Shown one piece after another: positions 54,785 through 64,000 of a DNA stretch of 64,000 nucleotides. Numbering within the stretch: position 1 is the stretch's first letter; the number at the start of each line of letters is the position of its first letter. Below the pieces are notes generated by a model. It was not told the origin of the DNA. It searched no databases and was given only the letters and a program-made list of their open reading frames with translations. Origin of the DNA: Actinernus sp. WN-2022 (Eukaryota > Cnidaria > Anthozoa > Actiniaria > Actinernidae); contig JAOWCC010000441.1 of assembly GCA_030867875.1 (NCBI GenBank), positions 405,442-469,441 on the forward strand, read 5' to 3'. Both the position numbers and the translations under genes were made by a program.

Positions 54785-57190
54785 TTATGGTTCCTTCATA
54801 AAATAAGCAGTGCGATAAGTACCTTCAACGTTTATTTCCGCGAGGCTCTTGCCGACCAGATGCGTTAAATCTCCACGGTCTACCGCGAATAGAAGCTTAC
54901 TGACTTTAGTAAGTTCAACGGTAGCCTCTTGGAGCCTATAAAACTCGCGGTGGACACGAACGGCGTGCCAACCAGTCAATGTCAACTTCGCTGAGTGCAG
55001 CCGTCTGAGAAACTGTTGCGATATATTTCCGCAAGCGAGTCGGTGTTATAGCTTGGGGCTGCTTCAGGTCAGCTATCTCCGTGGCATTGTCATGTAGACA
55101 GTCCCACCCCCTCAGATGGCCCGTCGAACATTTGGTCGGGCAGGCAAACACATATTTGTTTTCTGGGGGGATTCCAGCAGGTCGCGATTTGATCAGTAGA
55201 TCTACTGCTTCCCTGGTCCCAGGCGTCAGAAGTATTGGAACCTTCCTCCCCCTTTTTCCTGAGATCTCCACAAGGTCCATCCTTAAAGCAAGAAATATAA
55301 ATACATGAGAAATGCCGTAAATGCTTGAATAACCCAGAAAGCATTTGGAATTGACTTGTTACAAATCTGGACAACGTTACGGGTGATATTTATCCACTGG
55401 TTGCTTTTGTTTCGTTTATTCATTTTTACGAGTCCAGCGGCAAGTCCCTGATGAAGTTTATAATTAATTTCCCCGGAGGCTGATTGGAGCATTTAACCTA
55501 TGATCAACCATTTGGCGCGCCCATATAGTTAATACAGTCGGACCTGTATTAAGCGGCCACCCTTGAGACCTTAAAAAGTGACCGTTTAGGTTAACGGTTT
55601 GCTACTTAATACAGGTGAACGGTAAGTAAAACATGGATGTCGTTCAGTTAACTTTCAAACTATGTAACTATCAACCACAAATTGGCTAATGCTAATAGTT
55701 TCATAAAATACGCAGAAACAAAGAGAGAGAGAGATAGATAGAGAGAGAACGGCAGACTCGAGTGCAACCCGTTAGAACTGCATTTTAAAGAATGGCAATC
55801 AGGATTAATGCTTTGTACTGTACGAAAATGGCGATTGTAACGGTTTTCTATTGTTCAAATGTAAAAACGGGCTCGTAAAGCATTAATCCTGATTGGCATT
55901 CTTTAAAGGAAACCCTGACAATATGGTCTAGGTTGAAAATATGTTGACAAAATTGAAAATAGTGGTCGCTACAGACACTACAGAGGTTCGACTGTACTGA
56001 CCAACCTTTCACATAGCCGAATCTCAAGGGGTGTAAGAGTTCCCTTCATTGTCGTGCCGCATTCGCTCCATTTCGGCCGGCTCTTGAATTTGGCCACCTC
56101 CAGAGTCGCTGTCTCGCCTGACCTTCTCTTGTTGAACGTGATTATTCTGGCCAAGGTAGCTTTGGTAAGCGCACTCCAGGTGCCGGTATGTGCAGAGGAT
56201 CCGCAACTTGGGTTTATGCCTTTAGATAGGCGAGTGATCTTACTATCCAGATGCCGTCGTAGCAGCTCCAGATCCTCAGCGAGTGGAAGTACGTCCACTT
56301 TGTTATGCTTTCGAATTCCCAAGGAAGCAAGGGCGCGAGATGATACCTTGTCCGTCCATTCCGCCTCAAACAGTTCAAGGAATCGTTTCGCCGTCTTGAC
56401 CATTCCATCGTTCTTTTTCCTAAGACCCATGCTCCTCACTATCTGTCCACACCGTTTAATGCTGTGGCCTAGCTTTAGACCAAGAGATGGTATCCCCGCC
56501 TCCAGCCGCTCTTTTAAGTCAAAGCGACATAGCTGCTGACACAATGGCATCAAAATAGGTGGTGTCGATGAAGTCAATGAAAGTTGAGGAAGGCTTTGAT
56601 TTCTGGAGCTCTTGCAACAGTCTGGCCAGCTGACGCATTCTCTGGGAGATATACCGGTAGTTTGCATTCTTCGTTCCCGCCTTCTCTAAGATGCTGGAAC
56701 CAAACTTCAGTATCAGCTCGTCATGTCTCGCTAGAAAAGAAATTGTATCATTCTTCATCAAAAGCAGGACTTTTTTTAGAACCTCGTCTGCCTCGGTGGT
56801 GGATGGAAGGAGGAATCTTGCCTCAGCTTGCACTTTTCTGTATTTTACTGGCTCTTTGTCACCTTTCAATGGACATTTTTGGCTGTGGTGCCAGAGCTCG
56901 TCACCTTTGAAAAATCCAAAACAGTGCGTGCATGGTAGGTAGTCGTCAGCCTTGGCACCTATGGATTTCACGGACGGCCTTCTGACAACCAACAGTTCTC
57001 CTTCGCCGAGGCTCAAAACGTTGCAATTATGATGGTAATCGCCAAGGAGTCTGAGCCGTTCGTGGGCCTTGAATTATTTTTGTTTTCCTTTTTCTAACTC
57101 CATCACGCTCACAATTTCTTCTTCGTCTTTATGTGCCCTTTCGATATGTCTTTTCATTTTGAAATACCTCTTCTCGCAGTTCTTTTTTGT
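54785..57190 (-). pseudogene. tyrosine-recombinase (Crypton-like) protein gene
   Basis: Starts in a C2H2-type finger (CEKRYFKMKRHIERAH), then an in-frame TAA near 57,075, FKAHERLRLLGDYHHN, GEGELLVVRRPS and a second zinc motif (CTHCFGFFKGDELWHHSQKCP). A frameshift near 56,521 leads to LCRFDLKERLEAGIPSLGLKLGHSIKRCG and to box I, LARIITFNKRRSGETATLEVAKF, with the catalytic Arg. After a 700 bp intron the last exon (about 55,290 onward) gives VEISGKRGRKVPILLTPGTREAVDLLI (beta-hairpin Lys) and ITPTRLRKYIAT...DIDWLAR. There the usual RHLGHD block is deleted, and the frame shifts to VHREFYRLQEATVELTKVSKLL with the catalytic Tyr. Tyrosine recombinases move Crypton and DIRS elements; no reverse transcriptase is seen, so Crypton-like is the better guess. 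This copy cannot be active. Confidence 0.75.
55535..55994. mobile_element. pogo/Tigger-like MITE, TA duplication
   Basis: Left end CAGTCGGACCTGTATTAAGC, right end AGAGGTTCGACTG, flanked by TA (55,533-55,534 and 55,995-55,996). It sits in the intron of the tyrosine-recombinase gene. A nested palindrome at about 55,783-55,910 has arms TTTAAAGAATGGCAATCAGG and CCTGATTGGCATTCTTTAAA. Confidence 0.75.
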
Positions 57191-57400
57191 TGAGATGGTT
57201 ATCTTAGATTTCACTGCAATTATGATCAATTAAATGTAAATTAGATTTTGAAGACAGATATTTTCATAAAACGTCAATGTAAAAATTACAAGAAAAATAT
57301 TCTGTTCAAAAATAAGGTTCCTGTTGCAAAAGGTTTGGTAACTTGAGAAGCATTTTTCGTTTCCCCTGGAGGTTCGAGTTATCGAGATTGCACTGTAGCT

Positions 57401-57433
57401 TAGACTGCTTGCAGTCCCTCATTTGGCATTTTT
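57401..57433. repeat. solitary element end, TAGACTGCTTGCAGTC hairpin
   Basis: TAGACTGCTTGCAGTCCCTC is a perfect GACTGC/GCAGTC palindrome around TT, followed by the CCCTC seen in the element at 38,371-39,965. No mirrored end was found, so this is a truncated copy. Confidence 0.55.
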
Positions 57434-57649
57434 TTGTTGGTATCTAGAATTATCAAGGTCGAGGCAGATCAACAAAAACCGAATTTAATAATTGTTTTAT
57501 TATCCATTGTGATCGACGTGGTAATGATGCTATTTCTTTCTCATTGCACAAGCAAACCTCGGCATTTTGTTGGCGATACAACTGTCAACATCGATTACCT
57601 ACGGATAACAACCAGTCCCTACCGATAACACCCAGTCCGCTGGACAATT

Positions 57650-57860
57650 GCGTGCGGGCCTACGGACCATAATACGTACGTACGCCGTATGTAACGTACG
57701 CCGTGTAACGTACGGCTGTATAGCGCTGTAGAATGCTGTAGGGTTAGGTATATGTATAACTTTAGGTATGGGTTTAGTTTAGGGTTAGGCGCATAACAGC
57801 ACCACCCATCCCTAATACTATATGTGGTACGTTACACGACGTACCTACCCCATAATACCG
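57650..57860. repeat. CGTACG-rich inverted-repeat element
   Basis: ACGTACGTACGCCG, GTAACGTACGCCGTGTAACG and, at the right, GTACGTTACACGACGTAC mirror each other around a GGGTTAGG-containing core. The GGGTTAG words are isolated and do not form a telomere array. Probably a degraded MITE. Confidence 0.5.
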
Positions 57861-58287
57861 ACTGCCAGAATAATTCCGTAGGCTCTTGACCAATCAGAAA
57901 AGAGATACTGAGTACAATGAATAATAATGTTAGTAATCTGCACAGGCTGTACATGATCAAAAATAATTTAGTATTCTGTACATTGTGTTTTTAACAGCGA
58001 TTAGCTATTTGAATTTGACGAACCTTTGTCTCAAAATAATCTTAACCCTTTTGAAAATGCGACTTGATATGTATCTTAAATACTATGACATGTTGCACAA
58101 ATGCAAAGGACAAAACATTGTCCTCGCAACACTTTTTTCATGAAATGGTGCAGTCCACACTATGTGTTTCATTGCAGCATGTCCCTGCGGCAAGACTCGC
58201 ATGCAATGCACACTGCAGAATTTTACAGCAACAAAATGTCCCATAGTGCACGTGTGTGTTCACCTTAAAGAGTGTCTGGCTACATGG

Positions 58288-59127
58288 ATGCATGGTAGCT
58301 ATGTTATGTTAGAAAATGATTTGATAGATATATGGCGAGTTAGAAATCCAGATGTTAAAAGTTTTACATGTAGACAGAAAAATCCGCATATCCAGAGGAG
58401 GTTAGACTTTTGGCTGCTTAGTGACGATCTTCAGGATGAAATAGAGAGTGTCGACATCTTAACCTCTATCAAAACAGATCACTCTGCTATTACATTAAAT
58501 ATTCAAAGCCCTTCAAAAAATGGTAGGGGTCCTTCCTTTTGGAAGTTAAACAATAGCGTGCTAGAGAATCCAGTATATGTTGATCTTATTAAAAAAGGAA
58601 TAAAAGAATGAACAGAAGAGGTACGAAACCAAAATGACGATAGAATAAAGTGGGATTTTGTAAAATTCAAGATTAGACAAGAAACAATTAAATACACTAA
58701 AGTTAAAGCTCGTAAAAGGCAAAATAGGTTAGAAACTATTGAATCTGAAATAAAGAATTGTGAAGATGCGTATGCAAATAGTCAAACACAAGAAATTCTA
58801 GAGGCATTTGACTGTGCTAAAGAAAAATATGAAAGAGAATATGATTACTTTGTTAGGGCACTAATTACAAGGTCTCGTGCAAAGTGGTACGAAAAAGGTG
58901 AGAAAAATGATAAGTATTTTCTTGGTTTGGAAAATTCGAAAAAGAAAAAAGGACGCTGAGAAGATTGTTTATTCGAGATGAGCAAGTGACTACTAACCCG
59001 AAAACGATAATGAATGAAATTGATTGTTTTTATCAAAAACGTTATAGTCAAAATGAAAATGAAGACTACGAGAGTCCTGGCTGTTTTTTCTTAGACCATC
59101 CCAGCTCTCCCAGACTTTCTCAACTGT
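58288..59127 (+). pseudogene. L1-like LINE ORF2 fragment
   Basis: The frame reads NDLIDIWRVRNPDVKSFTCRQKNPHIQRRLDFWLLSDDL, DILTSIKTDHSAITLNI and GPSFWKLNNSVLENPVYVDLIKKGIKE, which is the end of an L1-type endonuclease with its terminal SDHxA block (here TDHSA). After a TGA at 58,609-58,611 the same frame continues as a linker rich in Lys and Glu (RQETIKYTKVKARKRQNRLETIESEIKN...SRAKWYEKGEKNDKYFLGLE), the segment before the RT domain. Another stop and frameshifts follow, and no RT core is present. Confidence 0.8.
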
Positions 59128-60931
59128 AACGAAATCTTTGCGAAGGAGTATTAAGGTTACCTGATACCTTCAAGGCATGTTTTTTGTTAAAAAATATTAT
59201 TGATTACTTTGAAAGTTTATGGATTGTTTTACAATTTAGAAAAAAAAAAAATTTCAAAAGATATAAAAGCTTGCGAGATATTTAGAAAAAACGTATTTAG
59301 AAGGAACTAAATAAATCACAGAGGCGTTATAATCCCTTTACGTGCCACGACCACCCCGTGGACTTTTAGTGGGAGCTGTTTTCCGAGTAATTTGCAACTG
59401 TTGTTGTAGCTTCCTTCGAAATAACAAACGTGCATTTTGAGTCTTTTATCAATCGTTTGTATGGGGAAACTGCCAAAAGAGAAAAGCAAAGTTCTTGGGT
59501 AAAACATAAAGCGATAAGGAGGAATTCGGTAATCGCGGACAGCGACAAAGGCTCGTGGATCGAAAAATGTCAACTCCAAATATAAGCAGCGCTAGGAGGC
59601 TTAAACTGTCGTTTGGCTTACCAGGAATAGGCACTGAGTCATTTGAAGAGACTGAGGACGCAAGCAGCGTTGAGTTCACATCGGAGTCTGATTCAGATCC
59701 GAGTTTCACTCCTGGGCCGTTGTCAATCCTCGACTTCTCAATCGTGAGCTTGAGAGGTTGTTGTGAAACTTTGGGAATGAAACTTAACGGCTCTCGAACT
59801 GAGAGAAACTGTTGAATTGTTGTGAGAGCGAAAATATGACTTATTTACCAATTTCCCGCGAATTTCACTACTGCTTTGAAGCAAGAGAGAAAAATAAAAT
59901 GGAATGCCATTTAAAAAAAATAGTACAAATTAATTCCTGTCCTTGCATCTAATGAATTGTAATAATCGCTATATGTACCTATTTTTGAAAGATGTCTCTT
60001 GATTTTAGTTTTGGGAAATATTACTAAGGGAAATATGTTCTACCTTTTTTTTCTCTATTTAATTATTGTTTTTTGTAAATGTTTTAATGTTGTATTATAA
60101 TGTATGAAAACCCTGTAATACGTTAACTAAATCAATAAAAAGTATTAAAATAATAATAATTAAAAAAATATATAGATGATTCATCAACTCTCACCTGCAG
60201 CATGTTCCTACCCAAGAGAAACAAAGCATCTTGGGATGAAACTGGTTCAGCGTTGAGTGAAAGCCCTCCAAACAACTGGTTTGGTCCTCACTGGAGAGTT
60301 TCCTTATATCGTTAAGGAGTCTTGTGTTTTTTAGGATTCCCCTTAACTTGTCATAGACATGTGTACCTTAAATAAATAAATAAAACCTTAATAAGGATTT
60401 ATTTGAACCATTCATAAGGCTCTAATTTTTCTCATCCAATGCCAAGTTAGCAAGACATTAATTTTTTGTTAATTTTTGTGTAAGTTTTCTTGGACCTGAT
60501 TTAGACATACTATCAAAATTAATGCTCAGCTAAAATAGAAAAGAAAAGGTAAAATTGCAACATTAGCATACTGTGAACACCAGGGCATGGAAAATAAAAT
60601 GGCTCCCAGAATTGAACAAATAGAATACCAGGGTTTCATGGATAGTGCAGATTACCCTTATTGTAAATACAAACTAACTTTTAACCAGAATCTTGGTGAG
60701 ACAGCACCATGCACACATTTTTTGAAGAGCTCATCAGGGTGGTTCATGTGCTTATTGCAAACATGCCCTGATTACAGATTTCCATTTTGCAACCATCAGC
60801 TCTCCGAATACAGCCTTAGTTGGTGGCACACCAGTCTAGATGGTTCCTTATGGCTTTTTGCCATTGTGTGATTCGCTCACATCCACATTCACACCGTATG
60901 AACCACATGCGGTAGAATGTGGCACATGTGC
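59128..60931. other. no gene recognised
   Basis: An open frame at 59,555-59,815 (MSTPNISSARRLKLSFGLPGIGTESFEETEDASSVEFTSESDSD, acidic Ser-rich) could be a small exon, but I do not recognise it. AAAGGTTACCTGATACCTT at about 59,151 is a short palindrome. Confidence 0.3.
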
Positions 60932-61082
60932 TTACCACTTTCGGTAAAATGAATGTGGCGAAATGTGGCGAAGCGAAATCGGTGGCTCTACCACTTTCGG
61001 TAAAACGAAATCGGTGGCTCTACCACTTTCGGTAAAACGAAAGTGGTGACTCAACCATGGCCACCTTCGGTAAAATGAATTC
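60932..61082. repeat. tandem repeat, 32 bp unit
   Basis: The word TACCACTTTCGGTAAAA starts at 60,932, 60,989 and 61,021, followed by GAAATCGGTGGCTC; the last two intervals are exactly 32 bp and other units are diverged. Within it CCACTTTCG and CGAAAGTGG form inverted pairs. Confidence 0.85.
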
Positions 61083-62582
61083 GGTATCTCAACTAGCTCG
61101 AACAATGTAACGAGGTACATGTCTATGTAAATATGGCACTACGTAACGTGCGCAATTCAAATATTAGGAGTCGCAAAGTTTGCAGTGAACATGTAGTTTC
61201 TGCTTCCATTTGATTTCATTGACGTTTGAGTAAATAAAAAAGAAGTGAAATAATTGAAAGTTAGATTACCTGTATTAAATAAATAATCTTCATGTCAGTG
61301 CCCGTTCGCATTTTGTCGGTGATGCTTTGAAAAGCTACACTTTAAAATCAACCTGAACGCGTTAGGTTTTCCTTCATTTAATTATCTTAACAGAGTAGGG
61401 AGATCACATTTTCCAGCTGTAACAGAAAGTATTAAAAATCAAACTTTTTGCTGGTGTTTCAAACTCTGAAGATACCACTCCGGCCGATCCGAACTATGTA
61501 CTAATTTGTCACGCTTGAAAAGGTTGACCAATGAGAAGAATCAATTCCCACGCTACTTAGTATGTACAAGCAAGTCATAGACGATTAAAGAAAGCTTGCA
61601 CATATGTAAAATTTATTCAAACTATATTGAATCGAAGTAAAGTAAAATTATAAAGAAGCAAACATATCTCTTGTACTGACTGATAAGTGACACACTGTTT
61701 ATGATAACAAGTCAGCTGGGATTCGAGTTGAGATTTACGTTGTTTGATTTGATTTTATAGAAGCGGTATTAAATACGTTTCAAAATTGTGTATGATATAG
61801 CTTGTTCACAGCGGCCAATTAGTCGTTAAGTAAAACCAAATATTTGATACGATTTTTTTAAAATACAATTAACCCTTGGAAGTTTTATTAAAAGTCCTAT
61901 AAATGCTCGGCGAGAGTTGATCGTAATATGCTAATCACCACTTTTTTGTTGACAATATTTACGTGCATTTGCCAATGCGCAGGGACCTTCAAATATTTTT
62001 TGTAAGACTATTCAATGTATTAAGCACATTTAATTCTAAAGGAATTCCACTTTACCAGAAGGAGGTTTCCGGTATAAAGAGTCGGCTGCAAAACTCGGTT
62101 CTCGGATTGACAGGTCTGTCAAATCGTTGCACGTGCAGTCAAGTCAGGTGTGAACGTGTCAGTGGTAAAATCGAGAGATTTTTTACTAAGCCTGTCCAAG
62201 ATGCTCAAAATGTTTGCAGTGATTTCGGTCAAAACCTTTAACAACGCAGGGATCCATCGTAAATGTGGAACTCCAGAAGCTAAAATGTTATTTTTGTTTA
62301 TTGCTTAACAGCGGGGCCCGCTTAAACGTTTACTGCTCTGGATTCTTAAAGTGCCACTACGACGAAAATTTACCATTTCGATTTGCCACTTTTTCAGTGT
62401 CTATAGGTCAATCAGTATTAGAAATATCCGAAATAGTAAAAAATATTCCCAAATGGGCATCTTAAACCACAAATTTTAGGAGAGTTTACCGGTAAAATCC
62501 TGTCCGCCATTGCTGGAAACCGTGCCCTTTGTTCAGCTTTAAACAAAGGTTTATTCACCGGAAGTGATGTCATACACTTAAC
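61083..62582. other. no gene recognised
   Basis: AT-rich, open frames up to about 90 codons without motifs. The last 9 bp (ACACTTAAC, 62,574-62,582) would be the left target duplication of the element that starts at 62,583, but its partner is outside the window. Confidence 0.35.
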
Positions 62583-62856
62583 TAGCCTGCTTGCAGGCGG
62601 TGGAGGGTGCTTTTTCGCGCAGCAAACGGATCATCGCCGCCATATTGGCCGAGCGTGATTGAGACCTGGGATCGAATGACAAATGGAGGGGGGTGGGGGA
62701 GAACAAGCAGATCTGAAAGACCGCCTGCACGAAAGCCCCTGGTTTCTGAGTACAAAACTCAGATCCCGTCCACCAGCGGACGGGACTCGTGATTGGTTAA
62801 GCGGCTGTCAAAGAAACAATGTCGTGATAAAATCGTCTGGTGTGACAAAAATAAAA

Positions 62857-64000
62857 ATGGCGGACACGAAGGAAGCTATAGATCGAGCGTTGTGTTTCTT
62901 AAATTCAAAATCAAAATCGATTGTCCTGAAGTCGGAACAAGAAACCGCTTTGATAAGTTTACTAAGAGGGGAGGATGTTCTTGCCGTTTTACCGACGGGC
63001 TTTGGGAAAAGTATGATTTTTACACTGTTTGCTCTGACAGAACGAGAGCTGCGGAAAAGACCGATCTCAGTTTTGGTTGTTTCTCCGCTGAAAAGTGTAA
63101 TTGCCGACCAGCTTGCTGAGCTACAAGGTATCTGTACGGCGGCAGAACTTACTTCCGATAGCTTACAACACATCCTGGATGATCCCCCGACATTTATTTA
63201 TACATCAGCGGAACAAGCTCTCGAGGAACGTTTTCTTCGCGCCCTCAAAGAGTCAAAGTCAGAACTACACAAGCGCATATCTCTGCTTGTCGTCGACGAA
63301 TCCCACACAGTGGAAACATGGACGGGAAAAAGGTATTTTGTAATTTCTATAGGCATTTAGTTTACTATCTTTCGCGCTAATGAAGAACGAACCTCTAGTG
63401 CGGGCTCTATCAAAGCCAAAGGCAGTTTTCGTAAGTTTCTCTAATTAAGTTTTTAATACACTTACAACCACGCGATCAAACAAGAACATAATGGTTTACA
63501 CCGAGCAGCTGATTCATAGTTGCTTGTTTCCAGGCGGTAGATGTGTTGTAACTCACACTCATCCAATATGGCCGCCGACGAAGTCTTATTTACTGCCCAA
63601 AAGTAATACTTTCCTTCCCAGCTTCCGTCTGCTTGCTTTCTTCATATTTGAATGAATTCATGATACATGTTTCTCTTTTAGGAAAACTAAAGGCACGCAG
63701 CAGGCATTTAGGGAGGCATATGGCAGACTGTCCATTCTACGGTCAATGTGCAAAGAGAGTAAGTGCATACTCAACTAATAGTCTGTGCAGTTATTAACAA
63801 CAACAACATAATTTATTTTGTGTCAATGAATTACAAAGTGATACTTAATGGCGAAAGAGAATAACAGGGTTGACACGAGCTGTCAAACCTTGTAAATTAT
63901 CTGCCTAAAACACAGTCTAGCACTTGTGTTATCTGAGTGTACATGTGCGGATGATAGAATCATTCATTCTAATAAAACCCTTAGTAAAACCTTAGAAGAT
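62857..64000 (+). CDS. RecQ-like DNA helicase, third copy, 5' part
   Basis: ATG at 62,857 (MADTKEAIDRALCFLNSKSKS) opens exon 1 to 63,332, followed by GTATTT. It shows VLAVLPTGFGKSMIF (Walker A), VLVVSPLKSVIADQ (Ia) and LLVVDESHTVETW (motif II, DESH). Exon 2, 63,682-63,758, reads KTKGTQQAFREAYGRLSILRSMCKE with a GTAAGT donor. Splice positions and phases equal those of the helicase at 25,482-28,527 (first intron after TWTGK-R/S, phase 2), and the DESH box is shared, so the two are close relatives. No stop or frameshift is visible in the available part. Motifs III to VI lie outside the window. Confidence 0.9.
63333..63681. other. intron 1 of the third helicase copy
   Basis: Bounded by GTATTT and CTTTTAG. 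Contains the palindrome-like AACTCACACTCATCC region and no recognised repeat. Confidence 0.6.

Larger units (their letters stand above)
62583..64000 (+). mobile_element. left part of a third helicase-bearing element
   Basis: TAGCCTGCTTGCAGGCGGTG at 62,583 is a GCCTGC/GCAGGC hairpin terminus like those of the 13 kb element. A RecQ-like helicase gene starts 274 bp inside and points inward, the same arrangement as at the right end of the 13 kb element (start 235 bp inside). The rest of the element lies beyond the window. Confidence 0.65.

Noticed and set aside
57720..57800. GGGTTAG words suggesting internal telomere repeats
   Set aside because: Only two or three isolated copies in a palindromic, CGTACG-rich element, with no array.
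60587..60871. Cys-rich open frame (MAPRIEQIEYQGFMDSADYPYC...)
   Set aside because: About 90 codons with no recognisable domain or splice context; probably chance.

Overview
This is a eukaryotic, AT-rich, transposon-dense window. Multi-exon genes with GT-AG introns, a tRNA-derived SINE, CR1/L2-like and L1-like LINE pieces, and many gene families that I know mainly from anthozoan genomes (DUF6589-type proteins, expanded RecQ-like helicases with a DESH box, CUE-HECT proteins, tyrosine-recombinase proteins) point to a cnidarian, most likely a stony coral or sea anemone. I see no clear conserved single-copy host gene. Almost every coding region here belongs to, or resembles, a mobile element.

Layout. 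0.3-0.9 kb: Mutator-like transposase remnant (-). 2.1-2.5 kb: two MITEs. 4.2-8.8 kb: a PIF/Harbinger transposase gene (-) split by a CR1/L2-type LINE whose reverse-transcriptase core is deleted. 9.9-14.3 kb: a multi-exon gene of an unnamed family (-), with a complete Tc1/mariner-like element in one intron (11,589-13,470, TA duplication). 15,658-28,762: a 13.1 kb unit bounded by 143 bp terminal inverted repeats and a perfect 9 bp target duplication. It carries a DUF6589-type gene (+) and a RecQ-like helicase gene (-) facing each other. 29.2-29.6 kb: a decayed conserved fragment. 31,301-37,477: a second large inverted-repeat element with an integrase-core fragment (+) and a CUE-HECT ubiquitin-ligase gene (-). 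38,371-39,965: a non-autonomous element whose empty site survives nearby. 42.7-49.1 kb: a decayed copy of the helicase plus DUF6589 pair, in the same convergent arrangement. 49.2-53.6 kb: fragments of hAT-like, PIF/Harbinger (with its Myb-like partner) and CACTA/Tnp2 elements. 54.8-57.2 kb: a broken tyrosine-recombinase gene. 58.3-59.1 kb: an L1-like fragment. 62,583 to the right edge: the start of a third helicase-bearing element that runs off the window.

How the parts fit. The most interesting system is the helicase plus DUF6589 transposon. It has a TAG...CTA terminus that folds into a short hairpin, a 9 bp target duplication, a family of small non-autonomous relatives, and two genes that recur together. 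The DUF6589 protein is the best transposase candidate on its acidic motifs; the helicase would be an accessory replication or strand-unwinding factor. I inferred this from the sequence alone. No search was run, and 9 bp duplications are also typical of Mutator-type elements, so that alternative is kept open.
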